Below the pieces are notes generated by a model. That model was not told the DNA's origin, ran no database searches, and was given only the letters and a program-made list of their open reading frames with translations. From Porphyromonadaceae bacterium UBA7180 (lineage in GTDB: Bacteria > Bacteroidota > Bacteroidia > Bacteroidales > Muribaculaceae): 64,000 nucleotides of DNA. Both the position numbers and the translations under genes were made by a program. The stretch is from NCBI GenBank assembly GCA_002491165.1, contig DKVK01000060.1, positions 36,721 to 100,720 of the forward strand, written 5' to 3'. Shown here piece by piece: positions 38,594-47,172 of the stretch (the stretch's first letter is position 1; each line of letters starts with the position of its first letter).

Positions 38594-39637
38594 TTAACGC
38601 CAATAGACTTTGCCTACGCTCTTGAAGTCGCCGGCATTGGTTATGTAGATGGTGAACTCGCGGCCGCAGGCCACTTCCTTGACGCCGCCTTCCACCCTTG
38701 TGGGCTTGCGGGCCGTCTGCTTCGAGCCGTTGCCTATCTGCCCCTCTTCATTCATACCCCAGCCGTAAAGCGACCCGTCTCCACGCACCGTCATGGTGAA
38801 GAACTCGCCGCACGAAACCTGCCGGACGTCCGACATGATTTTCACGGGCTTAAAATGTGCGGTATTGGTGCCGTCGCCGAGCTGGTACCAGTTGTTGACG
38901 CCCCAGCCATATAGCGAGCCGTCGTCGAGAACGGCCATGCCGTGACGTCCGCCCATCGCCGCCGATTTCACGTTGCTGAGGATTTTTACCGGCGAGGTGC
39001 GGATGGTTTTCGTGCCGTCGCCGAGCTGTCCCCACTGGTTGTCGCCCCAGGCGTAGAGCGACCCGTCGTTGAGCATGGCCAAGGTGCTGCCGTTCCCTTT
39101 GTCGCACACCACCTCTTTGACGTTCGAGAGTACCTTTACGGGGGTATTGTGGGAACGTCTGGAGCCGTCGCCGAGCTGTCCGTAATCGTTGCTTCCCCAG
39201 GCGTAGAGCGACCCGTCGTTGAGGACGGCCAGTGTGTGCCAGCCTCCGCAGGCCACCTGCTTTACATCGGAGAGCACCTTTACCGGTTTCAGGCGGTTGG
39301 CCGTGGTGCCGTCGCCAAGCTGACCTTTGCTGTTGTCGCCCCAGGCGTAGAGGGAACCATCATCGGTGATTGCCATGGAATGTTGGCCACCGGCGGCCAT
39401 CGCCTTTATGCCTGAGAGCACTTTAACGGGCGTTGAGCGTTTGCGGCGTGTGCCGTCGCCTATCTCTCCACTGTCGTTGTTGCCGAAAGCCCACAGCGTG
39501 CCGTCTTTTTTGAGCACGAGGCCATGGTATTCGCCGGCCGCAACGGCGGCATACGAGCCGCGCTGCGCCTGCACCGTTTCGGGAATCACTAATGCACACA
39601 ATAGTACAAATATGATGACGGGGAGTCTGGTAGTCAT
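38594..39637 (-). CDS. RCC1-repeat beta-propeller protein, exported
   Basis: A 347-residue protein with a signal peptide ending in VQAQ (about residue 25) followed by six clear RCC1 repeats of about 50 residues and a final partial one. The repeated core is SLYAWGDN--GQLGDGT, then PVKVLS-VK-V-CG. It should fold as a single beta-propeller, as in eukaryotic RCC1 or plant UVR8. The propeller is a likely protein-binding module outside the cytoplasm; no catalytic residues. It sits between a membrane-anchored kinase gene (11 nt) and a SNF2 helicase gene (12 nt). The first residues (MTTRLPVIIFVLLCALVIP) leave no doubt about export. Confidence 0.88.
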   Translation of the reverse strand: MTTRLPVIIFVLLCALVIPETVQAQRGSYAAVAAGEYHGLVLKKDGTLWAFGNNDSGEIGDGTRRKRSTPVKVLSGIKAMAAGGQHSMAITDDGSLYAWGDNSKGQLGDGTTANRLKPVKVLSDVKQVACGGWHTLAVLNDGSLYAWGSNDYGQLGDGSRRSHNTPVKVLSNVKEVVCDKGNGSTLAMLNDGSLYAWGDNQWGQLGDGTKTIRTSPVKILSNVKSAAMGGRHGMAVLDDGSLYGWGVNNWYQLGDGTNTAHFKPVKIMSDVRQVSCGEFFTMTVRGDGSLYGWGMNEEGQIGNGSKQTARKPTRVEGGVKEVACGREFTIYITNAGDFKSVGKVYWR

Positions 39638-39648
39638 GTTCGGGCGTC

Positions 39649-41163
39649 TTAGAAGTTATTGGTTACAGGGTGATCGCTATTCCCTATCTTCGAGTCCTTT
39701 ATCTGTTCCTGATTGTGATTTTTGGGTTTCGGCTCCTTCTTTTGGGATTCCGCTTTATTTGTAACGGTAGGTTTTACCTGAGATTGGGCCTTCGGTTCGT
39801 CCTTCTTCTTCACCGTCGGGGCGGGAACGCCCGGAGTTTCGGTTTGCGTCTGCTGCCGCACTTCGACAGCAGGCTCGGACTGAGGCTCTTCCACAGCAGG
39901 TTCATCCGCAACTTCCTGGGCAGGAACGGTTTTCGAGGCAGATTCCACAGCCACACCTTCATCGGAACTCTCCTCGTCGCTACCAATGGCAGCCAAGGCA
40001 ATCACAGCTCCAACTACAAGCGCCGCGGCGATGATGACATATATTATCCGCGATGGCTTCTTCCTCTCCTGTCTCGCGTGAACAGAAGGAACGACAGGAG
40101 GAGCAACGGGAGCGACCGGCGGTTGCGGCGGACTCGCAGCATCCGGCTTCCTCACCTCGGCTTTCTCCTCCTTCCGTGGCTTGCGGTCCGGGTTGATAAT
40201 AACCGTTTCCTCGCTCTCCACGACCGGAGGGATGACCTCAACCGTTTCGATGGCCGCGTCAGATTCGCCGTTGATGTCAAGTTCCTCGATGGATTTCGGG
40301 CGCGTATGGATGTCGAGGGTCATGCGTTCTATGAGGCGGCGCATCTGCGGCGAGACGGTTTCCGGCAGTTCGGCGGCCAGCTCGCCGTCGCGCAGCATCA
40401 GCGACGATTTAGGCTGAAGCCCCGTGAGGCAAAACCATAGCGTGGCACCAAGGGCGTAGATATCCGACTCCGGCGAGAACGCCGATATGCCGGAATACTG
40501 CTCGCGCGGCGAGTACCCTTCGCTCACCCCGAGCGTCTTGACGGTGGTGGTGGGACGTCCGGCCTGGTCGTAATGTTTGGAAAGGCCAAAGTCGATGAGC
40601 ACAGGACGCAGTTCGCCGTTTTCTTCATGCCCGAGCATGATGTTTCCGGGCTTTATGTCGAGGTGGCAGATGTGCGACTTGTGCAAGAGACTCATGGCGT
40701 CGAGGATAGGCCACATCAGGCTGCGCGTCTCCTCTTCGCTCAGTGCGCCGCGCCGCTCCACATACTCGCGCAGGCTCTCGCCGTCGACAAACTCCATGAC
40801 GTAATACGCGGTATTGTTGGCCTCGAAAACCTCGTCGAAGCCCACGATGTTATGGTGCGTGAATCCTATCTTTTTCAACCGCGAGGCCTCGGATATGAAG
40901 TCGCGGCGTGCATTCTCCACGCGCTCGCGCGCCGGATTGGAGTAATTGATGCGCGAGTCGGCGAGGCGTTCGCAGTCGCTGGCGGGGAAAAATTCCTTGA
41001 TGCAGAAATTGGCCGTCATGCGGATAGTGCCTACCGTCACGGGAGCCTTCACCTTATAAGTGATACCGAAACCTCCGGCACCCAACTTTTTGATAATGGT
41101 ATATTTACGCGAATTGCCCGATAACTCGAAGCCATTGGGGAGTTCGTTTTCGATGCGTGGCAT
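39649..41163 (-). CDS. Membrane-anchored eukaryote-like Ser/Thr protein kinase
   Basis: A 504-residue protein kinase. Kinase domain about 21-295: Gly-rich loop KLGAGGFG (26-33), ATP-binding Lys56 in CIKEFF, helix-C Glu92, catalytic loop His167-Leu-Asp169-Ile-Lys171-Pro-Gly-Asn, and DFG at 191-193, so it should be active. After a Pro/Glu-rich linker a single transmembrane segment lies at about 373-394, followed by a periplasmic or outside tail rich in Pro, Glu, Gln and Lys (395-504). This is the orientation of PknB-like receptors, with the sensor domain outside but here unstructured. First gene of the STK-RCC1-SNF2-LRR unit; substrates unknown. Confidence 0.92.
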   Translation of the reverse strand: MPRIENELPNGFELSGNSRKYTIIKKLGAGGFGITYKVKAPVTVGTIRMTANFCIKEFFPASDCERLADSRINYSNPARERVENARRDFISEASRLKKIGFTHHNIVGFDEVFEANNTAYYVMEFVDGESLREYVERRGALSEEETRSLMWPILDAMSLLHKSHICHLDIKPGNIMLGHEENGELRPVLIDFGLSKHYDQAGRPTTTVKTLGVSEGYSPREQYSGISAFSPESDIYALGATLWFCLTGLQPKSSLMLRDGELAAELPETVSPQMRRLIERMTLDIHTRPKSIEELDINGESDAAIETVEVIPPVVESEETVIINPDRKPRKEEKAEVRKPDAASPPQPPVAPVAPPVVPSVHARQERKKPSRIIYVIIAAALVVGAVIALAAIGSDEESSDEGVAVESASKTVPAQEVADEPAVEEPQSEPAVEVRQQTQTETPGVPAPTVKKKDEPKAQSQVKPTVTNKAESQKKEPKPKNHNQEQIKDSKIGNSDHPVTNNF

Positions 41164-41220
41164 AGCAGAAAAAATTTATGATTAGGGTAATAAAAGCAAC
41201 AAAGCCTTACATCCCTTTTG

Positions 41221-41251
41221 CAAAGTTACACACTTTTCTTTAAAATGGCAA
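41221..41251 (-). promoter_or_regulatory. Promoter of the kinase-RCC1-SNF2-LRR unit
   Basis: On the minus strand TTG (41251-41249) and TAACTTTG (41228-41221) with a 20-nt spacer, about 58 nt upstream of the kinase start. Confidence 0.85.
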
Positions 41252-41306
41252 ACTTCCGGATGAGAAAAACAACCGGAAGTCTGCTATTTGCCGTTAATGT
41301 AGCGTG

Positions 41307-42773
41307 TCAATGCCGTTCCTTGCGGCTGGCATCGATGCGCAACAGTATGAATATCAGTATGGTAAAGCCCCACAAAGCCGAGCCGCCGTAGCTCAGGAAC
41401 GGCAACGGTATGCCTATGACGGGGCATAATCCGATGACCATCCCCACGTTCACCGCAAGGTGGAATATCAGGAACGACACCACGCAGTAGGCATAAACCC
41501 TCCCGAAGGGGGTATGTTGTCGCTCCGCTATGTGTATAAGCCTCAGTATCAGTGCCAGGAAAAGCACGAGCACAGTCACGGTGCCGATGAATCCTTCCTC
41601 CTCGCCGATGGTGCAGAAGATGAAGTCTGTGTGCTGTTCCGGCACATATTTCAGCTTGGTCTGGGTGCCGTTGAGAAACCCTTTGCCGGTGACTCCGCCC
41701 GAGCCGATGGCTATCTTCGACTGGTTGACGTTGTAGCCCGACTTCCTGACGTCGTCCTCGATGCCGACGGCGACCTTGATGCGCACCTGCTGGTGCGGCT
41801 GCAGCACACTGCCGAAGACGTAGCCTACGGAGAAGAGGAACGATACCGAGACGAGCATGAAGCCGAGCGTAATGGCGTATTTCTGCATACGGTGGCGCAT
41901 CATAGCCAGGGCAACGTATACGGCCGTTCCGCCGAGCATTATCAGGAAGAAGGCCACGCCGGGGACATTCACGCCGCAGAGCGCCAGGACGGTGACTACC
42001 GCGCCGCCGCCCAGGAAGGCGAAAAGCACGTTGCGTGCCACGAAGCGGTCGCGACAATAAAACCACAGCATCCCGATGAAGATGGCCACTATGAAGATGA
42101 AGACGGTGAACTGCCCCACGGGCATACCCAGCAGCAACGGCGTGGCATACTTCACCGCCACCACAAAATAAGTGACGGCACATACCACCGCAAAGAGTAT
42201 CATACCGCTCATCCCCTCGCGGTAAAGCACGAAGACAAGAGAGAAATAGACCAGCGCCGAACCCGTCTCCTTCTGCAAAAGTATTAAGATGATGGGCACG
42301 AAGATGATGATGAGGGCGCGGAAGTAGTTGCTCGGTTTCTGATTGAGCCGGAAGTTATAGGAGTCAAACAGTTTGGCAAGCGCCAGTGCCGTCGCGAACT
42401 TGCCGAACTCTGCGGGCTGGAGGCTCACCGGCCCGAAAGAGAGCCAGGAGCGCGACCCCTTGATGTCGGGCGCAATGAAGATTGTCAGTATCAGCACAAG
42501 AATCACCACGCCGTAAATCGGGTAGGCATAAGCCTCGTAGAGGCGGTAGTCGAGCAGCATTATGGCGCAGCCGATGACCAGCGAAAGGCCTATCCACACG
42601 AACTGTTTGCCGGAGAACTCCGAAAAGTCGAAGAGCGACGCGTTGTCAAAGTCGTAGCTCGCGGCGTAGATGCTGACGGCGCCAATGACCACCAGCATCA
42701 GGTAGAGCACGATTGTCATCCAGTCTATGGACCGGAACATCGAGGTGTTGGCTTCAGTGTTTCTTAACTCCAC
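41307..42773 (-). CDS. rodA: Peptidoglycan glycosyltransferase RodA
   Basis: A 488-residue SEDS protein, the glycan polymerase of the elongation complex that pairs with PBP2. About ten transmembrane segments are visible, with the conserved loops ASYDF, GSRSWLSFGPVSLQPAEFGKFATALALA and GIPLPFLSYGGSALW near the C terminus. It is longer than E. coli RodA, as usual in Bacteroidota. Its start overlaps mrdA by 20 nt. Confidence 0.95.
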   Translation of the reverse strand: MELRNTEANTSMFRSIDWMTIVLYLMLVVIGAVSIYAASYDFDNASLFDFSEFSGKQFVWIGLSLVIGCAIMLLDYRLYEAYAYPIYGVVILVLILTIFIAPDIKGSRSWLSFGPVSLQPAEFGKFATALALAKLFDSYNFRLNQKPSNYFRALIIIFVPIILILLQKETGSALVYFSLVFVLYREGMSGMILFAVVCAVTYFVVAVKYATPLLLGMPVGQFTVFIFIVAIFIGMLWFYCRDRFVARNVLFAFLGGGAVVTVLALCGVNVPGVAFFLIMLGGTAVYVALAMMRHRMQKYAITLGFMLVSVSFLFSVGYVFGSVLQPHQQVRIKVAVGIEDDVRKSGYNVNQSKIAIGSGGVTGKGFLNGTQTKLKYVPEQHTDFIFCTIGEEEGFIGTVTVLVLFLALILRLIHIAERQHTPFGRVYAYCVVSFLIFHLAVNVGMVIGLCPVIGIPLPFLSYGGSALWGFTILIFILLRIDASRKERH

Positions 42774-44604
42774 TGTTCTGAATTGTATTAGAGTGCAGCA
42801 TAGATTCCTCCATGGCTTTATGGGCCGGTGAAATCTCGCCCTTGAGATACTTTTCCATTATAAGGGCGCCGATGGGGACACCGAAAGCGGCGCCGAAACC
42901 GGCGTTCTCCACATAGACGGCGACGGCGATTTTCGGTTTGTCGAAGGGAGCGAAGCCCATGAACGCCGAGTGGTCGCGGCCGTGGGGGTTCTGTGCGGTA
43001 CCGGTCTTTCCTGCCACCTCAATGTCGCCGAGATTGGCCTTGCGGCAGGTACCGCCGAGTACCGCCATGCGCATGCCGCGCGCCACCATGTCGTAGTATT
43101 CGCGGCGTATGTGTATCTGCCGGCGCGTACGGTAGTTCTTGTCGATGACGGTATCCTGCACCTCCTTCACCACATGCGGCGTTATGAACCATCCGCGGTT
43201 GGCTATCGTGGCGCAGAGGTTGGCTATCTGTATCGGAGTGGCGAGAACCTCGCCCTGGCCGATGCTCACCGAAATCACGGAGTTGGCCGACCAGTCTCCC
43301 TTCAGCATCTTGTTGTAATAGTCGCTGTTGGGAAGGAAACCGCGTGCCTCGCCGGGCAGGTCGATGCCCAGACGGTAGCCGTAACCCATCTCCACAAGGT
43401 ACTTCTTCCACTTCTCGAACTGCGCCGCCGGTGTGGTGCCGGCTTTGTCAATCATGTTCTTGAATCCCCAGCAGAAGTAGGCGTTACAGGAGGTTTCGAG
43501 GGCCGGAAGCAGGGCGATGGGAGAACCGTGGCCGTGGCATCCCACGCGCAGTCCGTTCACGTAGCCGCGGTGGCAGGGATACTGCGTGCCTTCGGTCACC
43601 ACCCCTTCCTGCAGGAAGATGAGTCCCTGCGTCGGCTTGAAAGTGGAGCCGGGGGGATATGCGCCCTGTATGGCACGGTCGTAGAGCGGCTTGTAGGGGT
43701 TCTTCACCAGCTCGGCGTAGTGGTTGCCGCGCTCGCGGCCCACGAGTTCCGAAGGATTGTAACCCGGTGAGGAGACGAGGCAGAGTATCTCGCCCGTCTC
43801 CGGTTCTATGGCCACGATGGCGCCTATCTTGCCGGCCATGAGGCGCTCGCCGTACTCCTGTAGCTCGATGTCGAGCGAGAGCTTGAGGTTGCGTCCCGAG
43901 CCGGGCTGCACGTCGTGGATGCCGTCTTCATATTTGCCCTTTATGCGGCCGAGGGCGTCCTTCATGAGCACTTCCATACCCTTGGTGCCGCGCAGTGCCT
44001 GCTCGTATGAGCGTTCCACGCCGAGGTCGCCGGTGTAGTCGCCGCGGCGGTAATAGCGGTCGCGGTCCACGTCTTCGGCCGAGACCTCCCGGATATTGCC
44101 CAGCACGTTGGCGCCGCACTCGTAGTTGTACTGGCGCACGGTACGTTTCTGGATGAAGAAGCCGGGAAATTTGTGTAGTTTCTCCTGCAGACGCCCGTAA
44201 TCCTCCTGCGATAGTTGCGAAATCAGTTTCTGCGGCGTGTAGGCCGAGTATCCCGGGTTGCGGCGCGGGTTCTTCATGTCGTCCCACTTCTGCTTTAGTT
44301 CGGCGGGGGTGATGTTGAGCACGCGGCAGAGCGCCAGGGTGTCGAAGTTGCCGACGTCGCGCGGTATGAGCATGACGTCGTAGGCCGGCTGGTTGAAAAC
44401 CACCAGCTTGTCGTTGCGGTCGTAGATAAGGCCGCGGGCCGGGTATATGATACGTTCGAGCAGGGCATTGCTCTCCGCGTTGGCCTTATACTTGGTGTCG
44501 AGCACCTGAAGGCTGAACAGGCGTACGATGTAGATAAGGACTATGAGGCAGAGGAATCCCCCGATTACGTATTTTCTTTTTTCTAACTTATAATCTTTTC
44601 TCAC
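42754..44604 (-). CDS. mrdA: Penicillin-binding protein 2
   Basis: A 616-residue class B transpeptidase for lateral wall synthesis. There is a single N-terminal transmembrane segment (about 12-32), the dimerisation domain (50-230), and the transpeptidase domain with SxxK in PPGSTFKP, SCN in TSCNAYF and KTG in AGKTGTAQ. Works with RodA. Its start overlaps mreD by 17 nt, so mreC-mreD-mrdA-rodA is one tightly packed unit. Confidence 0.96.
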   Translation of the reverse strand: MRKDYKLEKRKYVIGGFLCLIVLIYIVRLFSLQVLDTKYKANAESNALLERIIYPARGLIYDRNDKLVVFNQPAYDVMLIPRDVGNFDTLALCRVLNITPAELKQKWDDMKNPRRNPGYSAYTPQKLISQLSQEDYGRLQEKLHKFPGFFIQKRTVRQYNYECGANVLGNIREVSAEDVDRDRYYRRGDYTGDLGVERSYEQALRGTKGMEVLMKDALGRIKGKYEDGIHDVQPGSGRNLKLSLDIELQEYGERLMAGKIGAIVAIEPETGEILCLVSSPGYNPSELVGRERGNHYAELVKNPYKPLYDRAIQGAYPPGSTFKPTQGLIFLQEGVVTEGTQYPCHRGYVNGLRVGCHGHGSPIALLPALETSCNAYFCWGFKNMIDKAGTTPAAQFEKWKKYLVEMGYGYRLGIDLPGEARGFLPNSDYYNKMLKGDWSANSVISVSIGQGEVLATPIQIANLCATIANRGWFITPHVVKEVQDTVIDKNYRTRRQIHIRREYYDMVARGMRMAVLGGTCRKANLGDIEVAGKTGTAQNPHGRDHSAFMGFAPFDKPKIAVAVYVENAGFGAAFGVPIGALIMEKYLKGEISPAHKAMEESMLHSNTIQNSGVKKH

Positions 44605-45109
44605 GTTTCGAAAAAGCCAGGCTGTCTACGGCAAGCAGCAACGCGGTTGTAAGCACGCAGCTCGCCGAAGCTTTCAATATTATTTCTTTAACGTCGGAAA
44701 ACGAAAAATATTCTATCGAGAAAATCAAAACGCAATAAATAGCCACCATCGAGAAGAGGTAACGGAAATAAGCGCCGAATCCCATGGAGGCGATGCCGGG
44801 CGTGAAAGTCACCGAGAAGTCGTCCTTCTGCACGAAACTGAAGAATACCTTCTTCTTGCAGACGGCCAGCACAGTGCAGGCCAGTGCGTTCATTCCCGCA
44901 GTGTCGCTGAAGAGGTCCACCCCCAGGCCCAGCAGGAACGAGAGGGTGAGCAACAGGTTGGTGGACATGCTTATCGGCTGGCGCACTATGAAATAGATGA
45001 AGATAAAGGGGACCGCCGCTCCGAAGAGCACGATATGGTTGCAGACAAGCACCTGCAGCAACAGCAGGGCTATGAAGAGCAACGCGGTTGTGAATATTGT
45101 CCTGTTCAT
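44588..45109 (-). CDS. mreD: Rod-shape-determining protein MreD
   Basis: A 173-residue inner-membrane protein with about five hydrophobic segments and hardly any soluble part. Sequence is weakly conserved; the call rests on size, topology and its place between mreC (4-nt overlap) and mrdA (17-nt overlap). Confidence 0.88.
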   Translation of the reverse strand: MNRTIFTTALLFIALLLLQVLVCNHIVLFGAAVPFIFIYFIVRQPISMSTNLLLTLSFLLGLGVDLFSDTAGMNALACTVLAVCKKKVFFSFVQKDDFSVTFTPGIASMGFGAYFRYLFSMVAIYCVLIFSIEYFSFSDVKEIILKASASCVLTTALLLAVDSLAFSKREKRL

Positions 45110-45951
45110 TTCAAGTCGTAGTTAGCCAGCGTATCGAGTTCTGCGGCGTAGATGTCGCGGATGATGCTTACGGAGCGGAGGTTGCCCAGGTCGGAGGCCA
45201 GCCGCACCTTCAGCGTGAAGTAGTTGTCGTCGTCGCCGCGCACCTGCGCCATCACTATCCCCACGGGTATCCCCCCGGGGAAGGAGGTGGAGAAACCGGA
45301 GGTGACGATGGAGTCGCCCAGATGGCAGCGCACATGGCGCGGAATCTCCTCCACGTATGCCACGTGCGGGTCGTTCCCCTTCCACACCAGGGTACCCACG
45401 AAGTCGGTGCCCTTAAGCTTCACGGAAAATTTCTGGGCGTCGTTGAGCACCGAAATGATGCGCGCCGTGTGCGGACCGACCACATTCACCACTCCGACGA
45501 GGCCGTTGTGGTCCACGACTCCCATTCCGGGGCGCACGCCGTCGGCCGTCCCTTTTTCCACGGTGATGTAATTGCGTTTGCGGTGTGTGCTGCTGGTAAT
45601 TACCGGTGCCATTATGTAGTCGAAGCGGTACGACTTCATGTCGGCGTTGGTACCCAGCGAGTCGGCCAGCACTGCGCGGTAGGCGGCTATCTGGCGCCGG
45701 GAGTTGAGCACTTCGGCCTCGAGCCGGGCCACACGCTGTTCCAGCGACGCGTTGCGGCTTTTAAGCGCAAAATAGCCTGTCACCTCCCCTACGCCGCTGT
45801 TGAGCGTCGAGCTCACGGAGTTGGCCGACGTAAGGTAGATGCTCTGCCGGTAAAGCGAGTTGCTGAATATCAGCACACAGCTCAGCAGCACATAGAACAG
45901 GAATACGAACCATGTGCTGTATCGCAGTATGAAGTTAAGTAGGTTTCGCAC
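45106..45951 (-). CDS. mreC: Rod-shape-determining protein MreC
   Basis: A 281-residue bitopic protein: an N-terminal transmembrane helix (about 10-30), a coiled coil (about 55-85) and a beta-rich periplasmic domain with VEKGTADGVRPGMGVVDHNGLVGVV, typical of MreC. It bridges MreB to PBP2 and RodA. A GC-rich hairpin separates it from mreB upstream. Confidence 0.93.
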   Translation of the reverse strand: MRNLLNFILRYSTWFVFLFYVLLSCVLIFSNSLYRQSIYLTSANSVSSTLNSGVGEVTGYFALKSRNASLEQRVARLEAEVLNSRRQIAAYRAVLADSLGTNADMKSYRFDYIMAPVITSSTHRKRNYITVEKGTADGVRPGMGVVDHNGLVGVVNVVGPHTARIISVLNDAQKFSVKLKGTDFVGTLVWKGNDPHVAYVEEIPRHVRCHLGDSIVTSGFSTSFPGGIPVGIVMAQVRGDDDNYFTLKVRLASDLGNLRSVSIIRDIYAAELDTLANYDLK

Positions 45952-45966
45952 TTTCTTATCATCAAC

Positions 45967-46007
45967 GCGGACACGCGTCCCGGGTCATCTCCCGGGACGC
46001 CGTCCGC
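45967..46007 (-). terminator. Long GC-rich hairpin between mreB and mreC
   Basis: A perfect 10-bp stem (45975-45984 with 45991-46000) with a 6-nt loop, extended by an outer 6-bp stem (45967-45972 with 46002-46007). No U-run follows on the minus strand, so it is more likely an attenuating or mRNA-stabilising structure than a full stop. On the plus strand TGTTTTAT follows. Confidence 0.6.
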
Positions 46008-46049
46008 ACTGTTTTATCGGGCTATATATTCCTTTCAGGGCGCCGGGAA

Positions 46050-47105
46050 TCAGCGGATAAGGAAGTTGAAGCTGCCTATGTTCTTGAGAGCCACGCCGGT
46101 GCCGAGGGCTACTGCATGTAACGGATCGTCGGCTATCTTGAACTGGATGCCTATCTTGTCGGTGAAGCGCTTGGAGAGTCCGCGCAGCAGGGCGCCTCCG
46201 CCGGCCAGGTAGATGCCGTTGCGCACTATGTCGGCATAGAGTTCCGGAGGTGTCTGGGCCAGCGCTTCGAGCACGGCGTCTTCCATCTTTGAGATGGTGT
46301 TCTCGATGCAACGGGAAATCTCGTCATAGGTGACGGCCACCTGCATCGGCAGCGCGCTCATGCGGTTCGGGCCGGTGACGATGAAAGGTTCCGGCTCGTC
46401 GTCGAGCTTCGTGAGTGCCGAGCCGACGTTGATTTTTATCTGTTCGGCCATGGTGGTGCCCACCTTCAGGTTGTGCTCGCGGAGCATGTACTCCTTGATG
46501 TCCTCTGTCAGGGCGTTCCCGGCCACGCGGATGCTCTTGTTGCTGACGATGCCGCCCAGCGAGATTACGGCGATTTCGGTGGAACCGCCGCCTATGTCGA
46601 CTATCATGTTGCCTTCAGGCGCCACGACGTCGAGACCGATTCCGAGGGCAGCCGCCATGGGTTCATATATCATGTAGACGTCGCGTCCGCCGGCGTGCTC
46701 CGAGGAGTCGCGCACGGCACGGATTTCCACTTCGGTAGAGCCTGAGGGGATGCAGACCACCATGCGGAGCGACGGGGTGAATTTCCAGCGTTTGGAGCCC
46801 ACCATCTTCACCATACCACGTATCATGGCCTCGGCGGCCTGGAAGTCGGCGATGACGCCGTCGCGCAGCGGGCGCACGGTGCGCAGGCCCGGCGGCTCCT
46901 TGCCTTCCATCATGTGTGCTTCCGTGCCCACGGCGCGGAGACGGTCTGTCTTATTTTCGATTGCTACGACCGACGGCTCGTCTACCACAATCTTGTCGTT
47001 GTGGATGATGATGGAGTTGGCCGTTCCGAGGTCCATCGCTATCTCCTGCGTGAAGGAGAAGAGGCGCGAGAACCATGATTTTTTATTACTCGGATTTTTT
47101 GTCAT
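46050..47105 (-). CDS. mreB: Rod-shape-determining actin MreB
   Basis: A 351-residue bacterial actin that guides cell-wall elongation. The phosphate-binding motifs MDLGTANS (24-31) and VDIGGGSTEIAVISLGG, and the adenosine motif GIYLAGGGALLRGL, are intact. The first about 20 residues (KKSWFSRLFSF) form an amphipathic extension that could bind the membrane. The start lies 67 nt from the purH stop, and the same strand suggests readthrough. Confidence 0.96.
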   Translation of the reverse strand: MTKNPSNKKSWFSRLFSFTQEIAMDLGTANSIIIHNDKIVVDEPSVVAIENKTDRLRAVGTEAHMMEGKEPPGLRTVRPLRDGVIADFQAAEAMIRGMVKMVGSKRWKFTPSLRMVVCIPSGSTEVEIRAVRDSSEHAGGRDVYMIYEPMAAALGIGLDVVAPEGNMIVDIGGGSTEIAVISLGGIVSNKSIRVAGNALTEDIKEYMLREHNLKVGTTMAEQIKINVGSALTKLDDEPEPFIVTGPNRMSALPMQVAVTYDEISRCIENTISKMEDAVLEALAQTPPELYADIVRNGIYLAGGGALLRGLSKRFTDKIGIQFKIADDPLHAVALGTGVALKNIGSFNFLIR

Positions 47106-47172
47106 TTTTTGCGTGTGTTGTAATTAGAGGAGTAAGAAGTGTATTTGTGGTGAGGAGATTAGGAGTTCCAAA

